A DNA stretch of 64,000 nucleotides from Nocardia miyunensis NBRC 108239. Its GTDB lineage: Bacteria > Actinomycetota > Actinomycetes > Mycobacteriales > Mycobacteriaceae. How positions within the stretch are numbered: position 1 is the stretch's first letter; every line of letters begins with the position of its first letter. The stretch is taken from the NCBI RefSeq assembly GCF_001613065.1, contig NZ_BDBQ01000023.1:1-64000 (forward strand), read 5' to 3'. The notes under the pieces were generated by a model. That model did no database searches, was not told where the DNA came from, and was given only the letters and a program-made list of their open reading frames with translations. Below, one piece after another: positions 18,496 to 27,670 of this stretch. The translations under genes were made by a program, and so were the position numbers.

Positions 18496-19910
18496 CAGAT
18501 GATCTTCCGTAGTAAATCATCGGGAATGATCGGCTGGTGGTAGGTGCATACTCCGGACAGCACGGTGGAGCCGTGCAGTCGCGAGACCGGGATGAGAATC
18601 TTGTCGCCGGTGAACAATTCGATCTTGTGGGTGGCGTTGTTCCAGAAGTGCATCTGCCCTTCCTCGATCATCACCAGCCGATGCTCGTTGTGCACATGCG
18701 TGGTCGAGGTCTCCTCCTCGCTCTCCACGAAGGTGTCCAGATCCACCACGATGTTGTTGTCCTCGAGGTAGCGGTGGATCTTCTCGGCGTACTCCTGATG
18801 CAGTTCGATCTGATCGGCCCAGCTCAGCTGGGCGGCCAGATCCTGGTGCCACAGCTCGTGCAGGCGCTCGGCGGCGATGAATCCGCGCCGGAACGCACGC
18901 GGGGCGTCCTCGCCGTAGGAGACCACCAGCGCATCGAGGACCTCGGGCAGGAATTCGTCCAGGTCGACGGACCACCCGATACCCAGGTCGAATCCGGCGA
19001 AATTCGTCTCCGCGCGCAGGCCCCGCTCGAGGATCGGCCGCAGCGCGGCGGTGTCGCGCTGTCCGGCCAGGTGCGAAAACGCAGCCGCGCCAACGAGTTC
19101 GGGCAGGCGCCCGGGATCGGCGGCCAGCGACAGCAGGTGATTGCCGCGCGCGAGCGAGGTGCCCAGCAGTAGCTGCCACTGCCCGCCCGGGGTCTGCGCC
19201 AGGTCCGCGGCGTCCAGCAGGTCGCGGTAGGCCGAGCGCAGCGATATCCACTGCTGATAGGTGCCCAGCAGTGCGGCCTGCAAGCCGTCGAGGCGACGCG
19301 GGTATTCGCCGATGCCCCTGCGGCCCAGCGCCTCCCGGACGGCGGGCATGAAGCCGTGGTACTGCATGGTCACGAATACGGCGGATTCTCTTGTGCCGCT
19401 GAGCTTTTCGGTGAGTTTCGCGGCCTCCGGAGTATTCTCCGACAGGCGCTGCGCGGCGTTCCGCACCAGCTCCAGCGCGTCCGCGGCGGTGGTGGCCCGC
19501 TCGCCCTCGGCATCGTCGAGGAAGTCGAACAGGTGGCGTTCGAGGACCGGACGCGCGAGCGCCGATCGCACTCGGTTGTCCCGGCTGTAGAAGTCGGCGC
19601 GGTCCTGGGAGACGGTGTCGATGCCGTCGGCGGGCGCGACGAGGGTGGACTCGAGGTCGTAGATGTTGCGCAGCATGCGGTGGCCGAGCAGGGCGCTCAG
19701 GCGCAGCGCCTTCTCCGGCGGCATCGTGTTGTGGTACTTGACCCATGCCAGATCGTCGGGCCGCACCGGCCTGCGGTACGGGTTGCCGGGCGTGGTGAGT
19801 TCGCTCCATTCCGCGGCGCGAAATGCCGGATTCGAGGCGAACGCGACGACGATGGCGTTCGGATCGGTGGTGTCTGGGAGGTCCGGCAGCGGCCGGTGGA
19901 CAGTGCCCAC
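18495..19910 (-). CDS. SznF-like enzyme: helical domains plus C-terminal Fe cupin
   Basis: The protein has 471 residues. The N-terminal part shares NPYRRPVRP and the LERHLFDFLDD region with SznF, the enzyme that builds the N-nitrosourea of streptozotocin from a methylated arginine. The C-terminal cupin keeps its probable three iron ligands, His405 and His407 in THVHNEHR and His446 in SRLHGS, matching SznF His407/409/448 with an offset of two. In the central heme-oxygenase-like domain I cannot find the Glu/His/Asp set that binds two irons in SznF, so that half looks inactive. A hydroxylase encoded next door could supply the missing step. It is first in the biosynthetic operon and starts at GTG with GAAGGGA upstream. 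Product may be graminine or another N-N bonded residue; this is inference. Confidence 0.78.
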   Translation of the reverse strand: MGTVHRPLPDLPDTTDPNAIVVAFASNPAFRAAEWSELTTPGNPYRRPVRPDDLAWVKYHNTMPPEKALRLSALLGHRMLRNIYDLESTLVAPADGIDTVSQDRADFYSRDNRVRSALARPVLERHLFDFLDDAEGERATTAADALELVRNAAQRLSENTPEAAKLTEKLSGTRESAVFVTMQYHGFMPAVREALGRRGIGEYPRRLDGLQAALLGTYQQWISLRSAYRDLLDAADLAQTPGGQWQLLLGTSLARGNHLLSLAADPGRLPELVGAAAFSHLAGQRDTAALRPILERGLRAETNFAGFDLGIGWSVDLDEFLPEVLDALVVSYGEDAPRAFRRGFIAAERLHELWHQDLAAQLSWADQIELHQEYAEKIHRYLEDNNIVVDLDTFVESEEETSTTHVHNEHRLVMIEEGQMHFWNNATHKIELFTGDKILIPVSRLHGSTVLSGVCTYHQPIIPDDLLRKII

Positions 19911-19969
19911 GTCTTATCTATCCCTTCGATCACAGGCACCCAGTACGGATCGAACCGTCTAAGGGAACC

Positions 19970-19988
19970 CTTAGTGAGGCAAGGCTAC
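19970..19988. promoter_or_regulatory. Weak IdeR-like iron box upstream of the biosynthetic operon
   Basis: The sequence cttagtgaggcaaggctac agrees with the IdeR consensus TTAGGTTAGGCTAACCTAA at about 12 of 19 positions, including the central AGGC. It lies about 60 bp before the GTG of the SznF-like gene. It is poorer than the other boxes here. The rest of 19911-20133 shows no gene. Confidence 0.45.
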
Positions 19989-20133
19989 ATTAACAATTTG
20001 AAACGTCGGCGTCGAGTCCTTGTGCGATGTCGCACGGGTAATCTATTGCGGCACAATGGAATGCGTGCCAATTCTCGGCGCACAGCGGTAGCGCCGCGAC
20101 GAGAATCGCCGCGGCGCCAGCGCTGTCGTTGAT

Positions 20134-21153
20134 TCAGAGCTTTCCGAAGACTCCGTCGAACTTGGTCAGCAACCAGGCCGTGGTCCGCGCGGTCGGAAGC
20201 CGCAGTGCGGAACTGACATCCGCGTCGGTGGCCAGATAGGTGCCGTGCTGTACGGCGGGCAGCTGCTTGAACAGGGCCTGATCCTCGAGCTGCGCGGACG
20301 CGCCCGGTGTCATGTATCCGACGGACAGCAGATCCGAGTTCAGCAGGTCGAGTCGTTCCATGCTGATCTTCCCGTTCAGGCCGCCGAGGCCGCCGGTCAG
20401 GCCGTGCAGCGAGTCGGGGATCTTCATGCCCAGGGATTCGAAGAACTTGTTGGCGTTGTCATCCGGATTCGTGATGACCTCGATATTCGTCGGATCGACG
20501 AAGAGGCTGACGGCGAACGTCTTTCCGGCCAGCTTCGGATACTTCTGCTTGGCGTCGGCCAGCGCCTTGTCGGTGGATTCGATGACGGGCTTGGCGTCCG
20601 CCTCGCGGCCCAGCAGCTTGCCGACCAGGGTGGTGTCGTCCTGCCAGGAGTCCAGCGCACCGGCCTTCAGCGACGGGATCGTCGGCGCCAGTTTACTCAG
20701 CTTGTCGTACTCGTCCTTGGACAGGATGAGCCCGCCGCCGAGAATCAGATCCGGTTGCAGCGCCGCGATCTTCTCCTCCGGCACCGTCCCGCCCGGCCCG
20801 AGGGGCAGCTTGGTGACCCCGGCGAGATTCGAATTGCCTTGATCCCAGGCGTAATCCGCATTGGTCATGGGGTTGGGCAGATATCCCGCGGGCTTGGTGT
20901 TCAGGCTGATCAGCGCGTCGGTGAAGGTCGGGGACAGTGACACGATGCGGGTCGGCTTGTTCTTCACGACGGTCTGCCCGAAGGCGTGGTCGACGGTCAC
21001 CGCCTGATAGGCGGCCGTGCTCGACGTCGTGGAATCCGAGTCCGTGTTGCCGCACCCCGCGGCGAACGCGATCGCGCCCAGGGCGAGTGATGTCGCGGCC
21101 ACTCGCCGGAGAATCGGGCGCGTCCGCTTGCGCAGTGTTGTCGGTGAAGCCAT
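20134..21153 (-). CDS. Iron-siderophore ABC transporter substrate-binding lipoprotein
   Basis: The protein has 339 residues and belongs to the FecB/FepB type of periplasmic binding protein. An arginine-rich leader (residues 5-17) and hydrophobic stretch end in the lipobox AFAAGC with Cys near 34, so it should be lipid-anchored outside the membrane. RIVSLSPTFTDAL is the usual opening of the binding fold. It lies upstream of the biosynthetic operon on the same strand, with its own iron box, and probably delivers the ferric product to the permeases at 26.6-28.7 kb. Ligand is inferred from context. Confidence 0.9.
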   Translation of the reverse strand: MASPTTLRKRTRPILRRVAATSLALGAIAFAAGCGNTDSDSTTSSTAAYQAVTVDHAFGQTVVKNKPTRIVSLSPTFTDALISLNTKPAGYLPNPMTNADYAWDQGNSNLAGVTKLPLGPGGTVPEEKIAALQPDLILGGGLILSKDEYDKLSKLAPTIPSLKAGALDSWQDDTTLVGKLLGREADAKPVIESTDKALADAKQKYPKLAGKTFAVSLFVDPTNIEVITNPDDNANKFFESLGMKIPDSLHGLTGGLGGLNGKISMERLDLLNSDLLSVGYMTPGASAQLEDQALFKQLPAVQHGTYLATDADVSSALRLPTARTTAWLLTKFDGVFGKL

Positions 21154-21182
21154 GGAGTGCAGTACCTCTCAGAAATTCTTAC

Positions 21183-21201
21183 TTAGGTAAGGCAATCCTA
21201 T
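21183..21201. promoter_or_regulatory. IdeR-like iron box for the binding lipoprotein
   Basis: ttaggtaaggcaatcctat is a dyad close to the IdeR consensus, 30 bp upstream of the lipoprotein start at 21153. Confidence 0.7.
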
Positions 21202-21299
21202 AATGGTCACCCGTTCAGGTAAAGATCGTCGATGCGGGATGGGCTGTCCGCTGGATCACCCATCCCGCCCCGACTGCCGCGTCGGCTCGCGCGGCCCGC

Positions 21300-23075
21300 T
21301 CAGGCCGGACGCCCGCCCGCGGGCTCGCTCGCACGATCGCGCAGCCGCCACGACCTGGCCCGCTGCTGCTCTCGCCAGAACCGGGCGTACTCGCCGTCCG
21401 CAGCGAAAAGCTCTGTGTGCGAACCGGATTCGATGACCTTGCCGCCCCGCAGGTACACCACGTGATCGGCGTCGGCGATGGTGGAGAGCTGATGGGCGAT
21501 GATGAGCAGGGTGCGGCCCCGGCCCAATTCGCCCAGGGCCGCGGCGATCGCGGCCTCGTTCCGCGCGTCCAGGGCCGAGGACGCCTCGTCCAGCAGGACG
21601 ATCGGCGCGTCCTTGAGCAGTGCCCGCGCGATCGAAACCCGTTGCCGCTCACCACCGGACAGGATGTTCCCGCCCGCGCCGACCGGGTTCTGCCAGCCCT
21701 GCGGCAGGCGCTCGACGATGGAATCGACCTGAGCCAGACTCGCCGCCCGGCGGACCTCGGCCTCGGTGGCGTCCGGCTTGCCGACGCGGATGTTGGCCTC
21801 GAGCGTGTCGTCGAAGAGGTAGACGTCCTGCGGTACCAACGCGATTCGGTCCATCAGGTCCTCACCGCGCAGGTCCCGCACGTCCACGCCGTCGACCCGC
21901 ACGCTGCCCGAGTTCGCGTCCCAGAACCGGGCGACCAGGTTCACGATCGTGGTCTTACCCGAACCGGACGGTCCGACCAGGGCGGTGGTGCTGCCCGCGG
22001 GCACGGTGATGTTCACCTGGGAGAGCACATCGATGCCCTCGCGGTAGCCGAAGCGCACATCGCGCAGTTCGATCGCGTTACCCGTGCTCGTGGCCTTCGC
22101 CGACGAATCCGGCTCGGCCAGTTCGGGATGCGACAGCAGCGCATCGATGCGGCCCAGTGCGGCGGCGGAACCGCCGATCAGCAGCAGCGCCGTGGAGATC
22201 TTGCCGATCGGGCGCAGCGCCCAGATGCCGAAGACCGCCGCGGTGATCAGCCGCGCCAGCTCGTGCGGTCCCAATTGCCAAGCGCCGCTGCCGATCACGA
22301 CGGTGACCGCGAGCACGATGACGTAGCCGAGCTGGACGCTCAGCTCGCCTACGTTGAGTCCGGCCGTGGCCCGCAGGATCTGCTTGTTCGTCGTCGCGTG
22401 CCGGTTGCGCAGCGCGCCGGACAGCTCGCCCAGACCGCGATCCTCGCGGCCGCTGGCGCGCAGCACGGGCTGGGTCTGCGAGAATTCGATCAGCCTGGCG
22501 TTGGCGTCCGCGACCGCGGCGGCCTCGTCGGCGTCCGCCCGCGCGATCGGCTTGGCGACGGCGCGTTGCAGCACCCACAGCAGCGGGACGACGATCAGCA
22601 CGGCGAGGGTGATCGGCCAGTCCAGGAACAGCAGGACCACCAGCACGATCACCGGCGGGATGACCGTCTCGGCAATGGTTTTGAGCGCCAGGACGACTCC
22701 CAGCGGCGCCTGGCTGCCGCCGGTGACCAGCGCGGTCACCGATCCGGCGCTGGTCGAGTCGAACCAGCCCAGCGGCAGCGCGATGATCTTGTCGGCCAGC
22801 CGGGCGAACAGCTCGCGCCGCAGCGTCGCGGCCACGTGCGTGCCGAGGTGTTCCATGACCGCGTTGACCACCCAGTAGGCCGCGACCACGACCGTGAGCG
22901 GGATCAGCCACCACCCGGCCGCGCCGATGTCGCGGCGCAGCAGCTCGAGCAGCACCGGAACGCACAGCGCCACAGCGATTCCCTCGAGCACCGCGTTGCC
23001 GGCGCTCGCGGCGATGAGCAGGCGGATGCGCCGGCGCGCGGCGTCGCCGAAGATCTTGTCGAGAAGGGCGATCAT
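21300..23075 (-). CDS. ABC transporter, fused membrane and ATPase domains (IrtB-like)
   Basis: The protein has 591 residues. About six hydrophobic segments occupy residues 15-300, followed by an ATPase with Walker A GPSGSGKTT, signature LSGGERQR and Walker B IVLLDEAS. ATG 23075 overlaps the stop of the preceding ABC gene (ATGA), so I prefer it to the longer frame at 23111. With its partner it should form a heterodimeric exporter-fold transporter. IrtAB of mycobacteria has this architecture yet imports ferric carboxymycobactin, so direction cannot be read from sequence. Genomic context points to siderophore traffic. Confidence 0.88.
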   Translation of the reverse strand: MIALLDKIFGDAARRRIRLLIAASAGNAVLEGIAVALCVPVLLELLRRDIGAAGWWLIPLTVVVAAYWVVNAVMEHLGTHVAATLRRELFARLADKIIALPLGWFDSTSAGSVTALVTGGSQAPLGVVLALKTIAETVIPPVIVLVVLLFLDWPITLAVLIVVPLLWVLQRAVAKPIARADADEAAAVADANARLIEFSQTQPVLRASGREDRGLGELSGALRNRHATTNKQILRATAGLNVGELSVQLGYVIVLAVTVVIGSGAWQLGPHELARLITAAVFGIWALRPIGKISTALLLIGGSAAALGRIDALLSHPELAEPDSSAKATSTGNAIELRDVRFGYREGIDVLSQVNITVPAGSTTALVGPSGSGKTTIVNLVARFWDANSGSVRVDGVDVRDLRGEDLMDRIALVPQDVYLFDDTLEANIRVGKPDATEAEVRRAASLAQVDSIVERLPQGWQNPVGAGGNILSGGERQRVSIARALLKDAPIVLLDEASSALDARNEAAIAAALGELGRGRTLLIIAHQLSTIADADHVVYLRGGKVIESGSHTELFAADGEYARFWREQQRARSWRLRDRASEPAGGRPA

Positions 23076-24886
23076 GCGCGCGCTCCGATCGTCGTGGTCT
23101 GCAACTGCCACAGCTTCGCGTATTCGCCTGTGGCGTCGAGCAATTCCTGATGGGTGCCGCGTTCGGCCACCGCGCCGTCCACCAGCACCGCGATCTGATC
23201 GGCGTGCACGACCGTGTGCAGGCGGTGCGCGATGACCAGCAGGGTGCGGCCGCGAGCCAGCTCCGAGAGTGCGTCCTGAACCGCCGCTTCGGATTCCGGG
23301 TCCGCGTACGCGGTCGCCTCGTCCAGGACCAGCACCGGGGTGTCGGCCAGCAGCGTCCGCGCGATGCTCAGGCGCTGCCGTTCGCCGCCGGACAGGGCGG
23401 CGTCCTCACCGAGCACGGTGTCGTATCCGTCCGGCAGCGCCAGGATCCGGTCGTGGATCTGGGCGGCCCGCGCGACGCGTTCGATGTCCTCCTGCGTGGC
23501 GTCCGGGCGGGCCAGGGCGATGTTGGCCCGCACGGTGGCGCGCAGCAGAGCGACGTCCTGGAAGACGAATCCCACTGTGCCGTAAAGCGTTTGGGCGTCC
23601 AGAGTCGAAATCGGCACGCCGTCGATCTCGATGCTGCCCTCGGTCGGATCGTAGAACCGCGCGAGCAGCTGACCCACGGTCGACTTGCCCGCGCCCGAGG
23701 GGCCGACCAGCGCGGTCATCGTGCCCGGGGCGAGTTCGAGATCGAGTCCCCGCAGGACCGTGCGCTGCCCGTCGTAGGAGAAGCTGACATTCTTCATCGA
23801 GACGCGTCGTGCGCCCTCGGCCGTTGGCAGCGTCGCGGAATTCGCGGGCTCGGCCATCTCGGGAACGTCCAGGATCTGGCCGATGCGTTCGGCCATCGAC
23901 TGCGCCTTGTTCGGCATCGGGATGCCGATGCGCAGCTTGGGCAGAATCAGGTTCAGGTACAGCGGGGTGGTGACGTCGAACAGCGTCAGGCCCAGCAGCA
24001 GGAATGCGATGACGTTGACCGGCTTGGCATCCCACGTCGCCAGCAGCAGCGTCGCCAGGGCCAGCACGATCAGCGCGACCGTGCCCGGCGCGACGGTGGC
24101 GCGGGTGCACGCGCGCAGCGTCGCGATGTTGTTGGTGAGGCTCTCGTCGGCGTCGGCGTACTCGGCCGCCGCGCGCCGGAACCGCGCGTGGGCGCCGTAG
24201 GCGGTGTCGGGGGTGGGATCGCTGTCCTCGTCGGCCCGGTGGAACACCTTGGACACGGTGATGCCCTGCACGAGCTCGACCGCCGCCGAACCCATCTGCG
24301 CCGAGGCGCCGGCCACCACCCCGTACGATGGAATGATCTTGCGGGTCAGGAAGTTTCGGATCAGCTGGGCGATGGTGACCAGGACGACCACGGCCAGCGC
24401 CAGCCGCCAGTCCAGCACGAACAGGTAGAGGACCACGACGATTCCGGCGACCACGGATCCGGCGAGTTCGGGTTTGCGGTGGGCGACCTCCTCGTGCAGG
24501 CCCGCGACGTCGTCCTGGACGACGGCCTTGGTCTTACCCGCGGCGTCCGAGGAGTACCAGCCCAGCGGGAGCCGGGCCAGGTGCCCGGCCAGCCGCATTC
24601 GCAGCGACAGGCCCAGATCGGCGTCGGCGCGGTGGGCGACGATCGAGGACGCGATACCGCACAGCGCGCCCAGCACGAGCGCGATCGCCGCGACGAGCAC
24701 CCAGACCCACAGGTGCGCGCGCGAGGCGCCGCCGTCCAGGATGAGTCCGGCGATGTTGACCGTGGCGATGACCGGCACCACCGCGAGCGCGGCCGACAGC
24801 GATTCGGCGACCGCCGCGACAGTGACCGGCCCGCGTACCTGCTCTGTCAACGTATCGACGCGATGCTGAGCGTCGTTGGGTACCAT
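23072..24886 (-). CDS. ABC transporter, fused membrane and ATPase domains (IrtA-like, without SIP domain)
   Basis: The protein has 604 residues: a membrane half (residues 20-330) and an ATPase with GPSGAGKST, LSGGERQR and VLVLDEAT. It is the first gene of a two-gene unit transcribed leftward from the iron box at 24962. Mycobacterial IrtA carries a fused siderophore-interacting domain; here that function is a separate divergent gene at 25029, so the two arrangements match functionally. Confidence 0.88.
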   Translation of the reverse strand: MVPNDAQHRVDTLTEQVRGPVTVAAVAESLSAALAVVPVIATVNIAGLILDGGASRAHLWVWVLVAAIALVLGALCGIASSIVAHRADADLGLSLRMRLAGHLARLPLGWYSSDAAGKTKAVVQDDVAGLHEEVAHRKPELAGSVVAGIVVVLYLFVLDWRLALAVVVLVTIAQLIRNFLTRKIIPSYGVVAGASAQMGSAAVELVQGITVSKVFHRADEDSDPTPDTAYGAHARFRRAAAEYADADESLTNNIATLRACTRATVAPGTVALIVLALATLLLATWDAKPVNVIAFLLLGLTLFDVTTPLYLNLILPKLRIGIPMPNKAQSMAERIGQILDVPEMAEPANSATLPTAEGARRVSMKNVSFSYDGQRTVLRGLDLELAPGTMTALVGPSGAGKSTVGQLLARFYDPTEGSIEIDGVPISTLDAQTLYGTVGFVFQDVALLRATVRANIALARPDATQEDIERVARAAQIHDRILALPDGYDTVLGEDAALSGGERQRLSIARTLLADTPVLVLDEATAYADPESEAAVQDALSELARGRTLLVIAHRLHTVVHADQIAVLVDGAVAERGTHQELLDATGEYAKLWQLQTTTIGARA

Positions 24887-24961
24887 GGAAACTCCCTAGT
24901 GGTCACGACGTCGCTGCGCCTCGGGTACGCATAAGCGGAGCCGTGCAATCGTTTGCGATCT

Positions 24962-24980
24962 TTGGTTAGGCTAAGCTTAA
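24962..24980. promoter_or_regulatory. IdeR-like iron box between divergent ABC and SIP genes
   Basis: ttggttaggctaagcttaa matches the IdeR consensus well and lies 75 bp before the leftward ABC pair and 48 bp before the rightward flavoprotein, so one site may control both directions. Confidence 0.75.
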
Positions 24981-25028
24981 CTCAAACATCGCGGCGTGGA
25001 GCGACGCCCGCTCACCAGGAGGAATCTC

Positions 25029-25733
25029 GTGCCATCCATGCCCGGATTGCTGGCCACCCTCACCGAGAAATCTTTCGGCCATCGCGCGAGCATCGCGGCG
25101 ATCGAGCAGATCTCGCCCAATTTCCGCCGCGTCGACCTGCGGGTCGAACCGCTGAAGTCGGGTTGGAAGGCGGGACAGGACATCCAGTTCCGGATCGACG
25201 ACAACACCTTCCGGCACTATTCGGTGATGGCCGTGGACGATACGGGCACGGCGATTTCGGTGCTGTTCCACCAGGGCGTCGATGGTCCCGGGAGCCGCTG
25301 GGCCGCCGCCTTGAGCGTCGGTGATGACGTGATCGCTCTCGGGATGAACACGCCCGCGCCGAAATATCGGGGCGATCGGCATCTCTATCTGGGCGACGGA
25401 TCCGCCGTCGGCGTGATCCACGGCCTGGCCGCGACACAGAATGCGAACGGCACGGCGTCGGGTGCGGTCGAGGTGCCCGCCGAGGATCGCGAAGCGCTCG
25501 CGGGACTGCTGCCCGGAATCGACGTACTCCCCGCCGAGCCGGTGCCCGGCACTGCGGTAGCCGAATGGATCGAAGCGACGGCATCGACCGAGGCCCGATA
25601 CGACGCGGCCTCGCTCTTCGGCCACGCGCAGTCGATCCAGCGACAGCGCCGAATCCTGTTGGACCGCACCGAATTGTCGAAGAAGTCGATCACCACCAAG
25701 CCGTACTGGGCAACCGGAAAAGTCGGCCTGTGA
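25029..25733 (+). CDS. Siderophore-interacting FAD protein (ferric-siderophore reductase type)
   Basis: The protein has 234 residues. GTG 25029 is favoured because AGGAGGAA lies just upstream. RHYSVMAVDD is the FAD-contacting RxYS/T motif of the SIP family, and LYLGDGSAVGVIHGL is the start of the nucleotide-binding lobe. Proteins of this family release iron from imported ferric siderophores using reduced flavin. It is divergent from the IrtAB-like pair across a shared iron box. Confidence 0.85.
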   Translation: MPSMPGLLATLTEKSFGHRASIAAIEQISPNFRRVDLRVEPLKSGWKAGQDIQFRIDDNTFRHYSVMAVDDTGTAISVLFHQGVDGPGSRWAAALSVGDDVIALGMNTPAPKYRGDRHLYLGDGSAVGVIHGLAATQNANGTASGAVEVPAEDREALAGLLPGIDVLPAEPVPGTAVAEWIEATASTEARYDAASLFGHAQSIQRQRRILLDRTELSKKSITTKPYWATGKVGL

Positions 25734-25748
25734 GCGACTCCGCGCGGC

Positions 25749-26570
25749 TCAACTCGCCGTGACGGGTGTCGCCGGGCCGAGGGCGCGGCGGCGGCCGACC
25801 GGGACGATCAGGGGGCGACCCGAGACCGGGTCCTCGATCAACTGTGCGTCGAGGTGGAAAACCTTGCGCAGCAGGTCGATATCGATGACCTCCTGCGGTG
25901 TGCCGGATGCGGCGATCCGGCCGTCGGCCATCACCACCAGCCGATCGCTGTAGCGCACCGCGAGATTCAGGTCGTGCAGCACCATGACGACGGTGCGGCC
26001 CAGTTCGGCGGACAGATTGTCGACCAGGTCCAGCACCTCGACGGCGTGCGCGAGATCGAGATAGGTGGTGGGCTCGTCGAGCAGCAGGATGTCGGTGCCC
26101 TGCGCCAAAGCCATTGATATCCAGGCCCGTTGGCGTTGTCCGCCGGAGAGTTGTTCGACGGGCCGGTCGGCCAGGTCGGCGATGCCGGTCTGGGCGAGGG
26201 CCGCGGCGACCTCGGCCTGGTCGTCGGCGGACCACTGCCGCAACCAGGATTGGTGCGGGTGACGGCCGCGGGCGACCAGGTCGGCGACGGTCAGGCCGTC
26301 CGGGGCGATCGGCGTCTGCGGGAGCATCGCGATCGTGCGGGCCACATCTCGGGGGCGCAGCTCCGCAATTGGCTTGTCGTTCAACAGGATTCGCCCCGTC
26401 GAAGGCGCGAGCAACCTGCCCAGCGCGCGCAGCAGCGTCGATTTCCCGCAGCCGTTGGGACCGATGATCGTGGTCACCTGCCCCGGTGGAACGTCCAGAC
26501 TGAGCTTGTCCAGGACGACGTGGTCGCCGTAGCCGAGGGTGATCTCCCGGGCGCAGAGCTGGGCCGTCAC
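25749..26570 (-). CDS. Ferric-siderophore ABC importer, ATP-binding protein (FepC/FecE-like)
   Basis: The protein has 273 residues, with Walker A GPNGCGKST, signature LSGGQRQRAW and Walker B DILLLDEPT, all in the order and spacing of cytoplasmic ATPases of iron-chelate importers. Its start overlaps the stop of the permease gene upstream by ATGA, so it is the third gene of a permease-permease-ATPase operon. It should energize uptake of the ferric siderophore handed over by the lipoprotein at 20134-21153. Confidence 0.93.
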   Translation of the reverse strand: MTAQLCAREITLGYGDHVVLDKLSLDVPPGQVTTIIGPNGCGKSTLLRALGRLLAPSTGRILLNDKPIAELRPRDVARTIAMLPQTPIAPDGLTVADLVARGRHPHQSWLRQWSADDQAEVAAALAQTGIADLADRPVEQLSGGQRQRAWISMALAQGTDILLLDEPTTYLDLAHAVEVLDLVDNLSAELGRTVVMVLHDLNLAVRYSDRLVVMADGRIAASGTPQEVIDIDLLRKVFHLDAQLIEDPVSGRPLIVPVGRRRALGPATPVTAS

Positions 26571-27670
26571 AGGGTTGCCTTCCGGTTGCTGCGGACGAGC
26601 GAGAACAACAGGTAGCAGCCGCCGAATCCGGCGGTCACGACGCCGACCGGCAGGTTCTCGGGCAGGATCGCGCGTGCGAGAAGATCACTGCCGGTAATCA
26701 ATACGGCGCCGGTCAGGGCCGAGCCGAACAGCGGCTCACCCGCCGCACCGGTGATCCGCCGCGCGATCTGCGGCGCCGCGAGCGCGACGAAGGCGATGGG
26801 ACCGCAGGCCGAGGTCGCCAGGGCCGCCAGCGCGGCCGCGGCAGTCAGCAGCAATCCCTGATTCCACTGCACCCGCACGCCGAGCGAACGCGCGATCTCG
26901 GGGCCGAAGCGCAGGGCCGCCAGCGACCGCGCCGCGGCCAGGGTGATCGCCAGAACGATCACGAAAGCTGTCGCGGTGGGCCAGAATCGGGTCCAGCTGG
27001 TGTCGTCGAGCGAGCCGTTCAGCCAGACCTGAGCCCTGCCGACGTCCTGGATCTGCGCCGAGACCAGCAGCCAGCCGACGCCCGCGACCAGCATCGCGTT
27101 GACGCCGATGCCGATGAGCGCCAACCGGAATCCCGCCACTTCACCGCCGCGCCAGGCGAACAGGTAGATCGCGGCGGCGGTGAGCAGACCGCCGAGCAGC
27201 GCGGCGAGCGGCACGCCGAACAGGCTGGCGGCGAACGCGCCGCCGGCCACGGTCGCGGCGGTGGCGGCCAGGCTCGCGCCCGCGGTGATCCCGAGCAGAT
27301 CCGGCGCGGCCAGCGGATTGCGCAGCACGGACTGGGTGATCGCGCCCGACAAACCGAGTGCGGCGCCGACGATCAGCGCGGTGGCGGTGCGCGGCATCCG
27401 CAGCTCCCAGACGATGAACCGCTGTGCGCCGGTTCCGCCGCCGGTCAACGCATTGATCAACTGCGGCAACGGAATCGGGTCGCCGCCCAGCCACACGTCC
27501 AGGACCGCCAGTACGACGAGCGCCACGGCCAGAGCCAGCACCGTGGTCAGCACGGCGGGCCGGCGGACCGCCGAGATCGGCCCGATCCGGACGGCGGGTC
27601 GCACGGGACGGTGCGGCAGAACAGTTTTCGCGTCGCGCGCGACCGCGACGCCCTGCGGAAGTTCGGTCAC
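26567..27670 (-). CDS. Ferric-siderophore ABC importer, permease (FepG-like)
   Basis: The protein has 367 residues, mostly hydrophobic, with family landmarks GAALGLSGAITQSVLRNPLA and a late GEPLFGSAL segment typical of the FecCD family, which usually has about ten membrane helices. It overlaps both neighbours by ATGA. It should pair with the permease at 27667-28740 to form the membrane channel of the importer. Confidence 0.92.
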   Translation of the reverse strand: MTELPQGVAVARDAKTVLPHRPVRPAVRIGPISAVRRPAVLTTVLALAVALVVLAVLDVWLGGDPIPLPQLINALTGGGTGAQRFIVWELRMPRTATALIVGAALGLSGAITQSVLRNPLAAPDLLGITAGASLAATAATVAGGAFAASLFGVPLAALLGGLLTAAAIYLFAWRGGEVAGFRLALIGIGVNAMLVAGVGWLLVSAQIQDVGRAQVWLNGSLDDTSWTRFWPTATAFVIVLAITLAAARSLAALRFGPEIARSLGVRVQWNQGLLLTAAAALAALATSACGPIAFVALAAPQIARRITGAAGEPLFGSALTGAVLITGSDLLARAILPENLPVGVVTAGFGGCYLLFSLVRSNRKATL

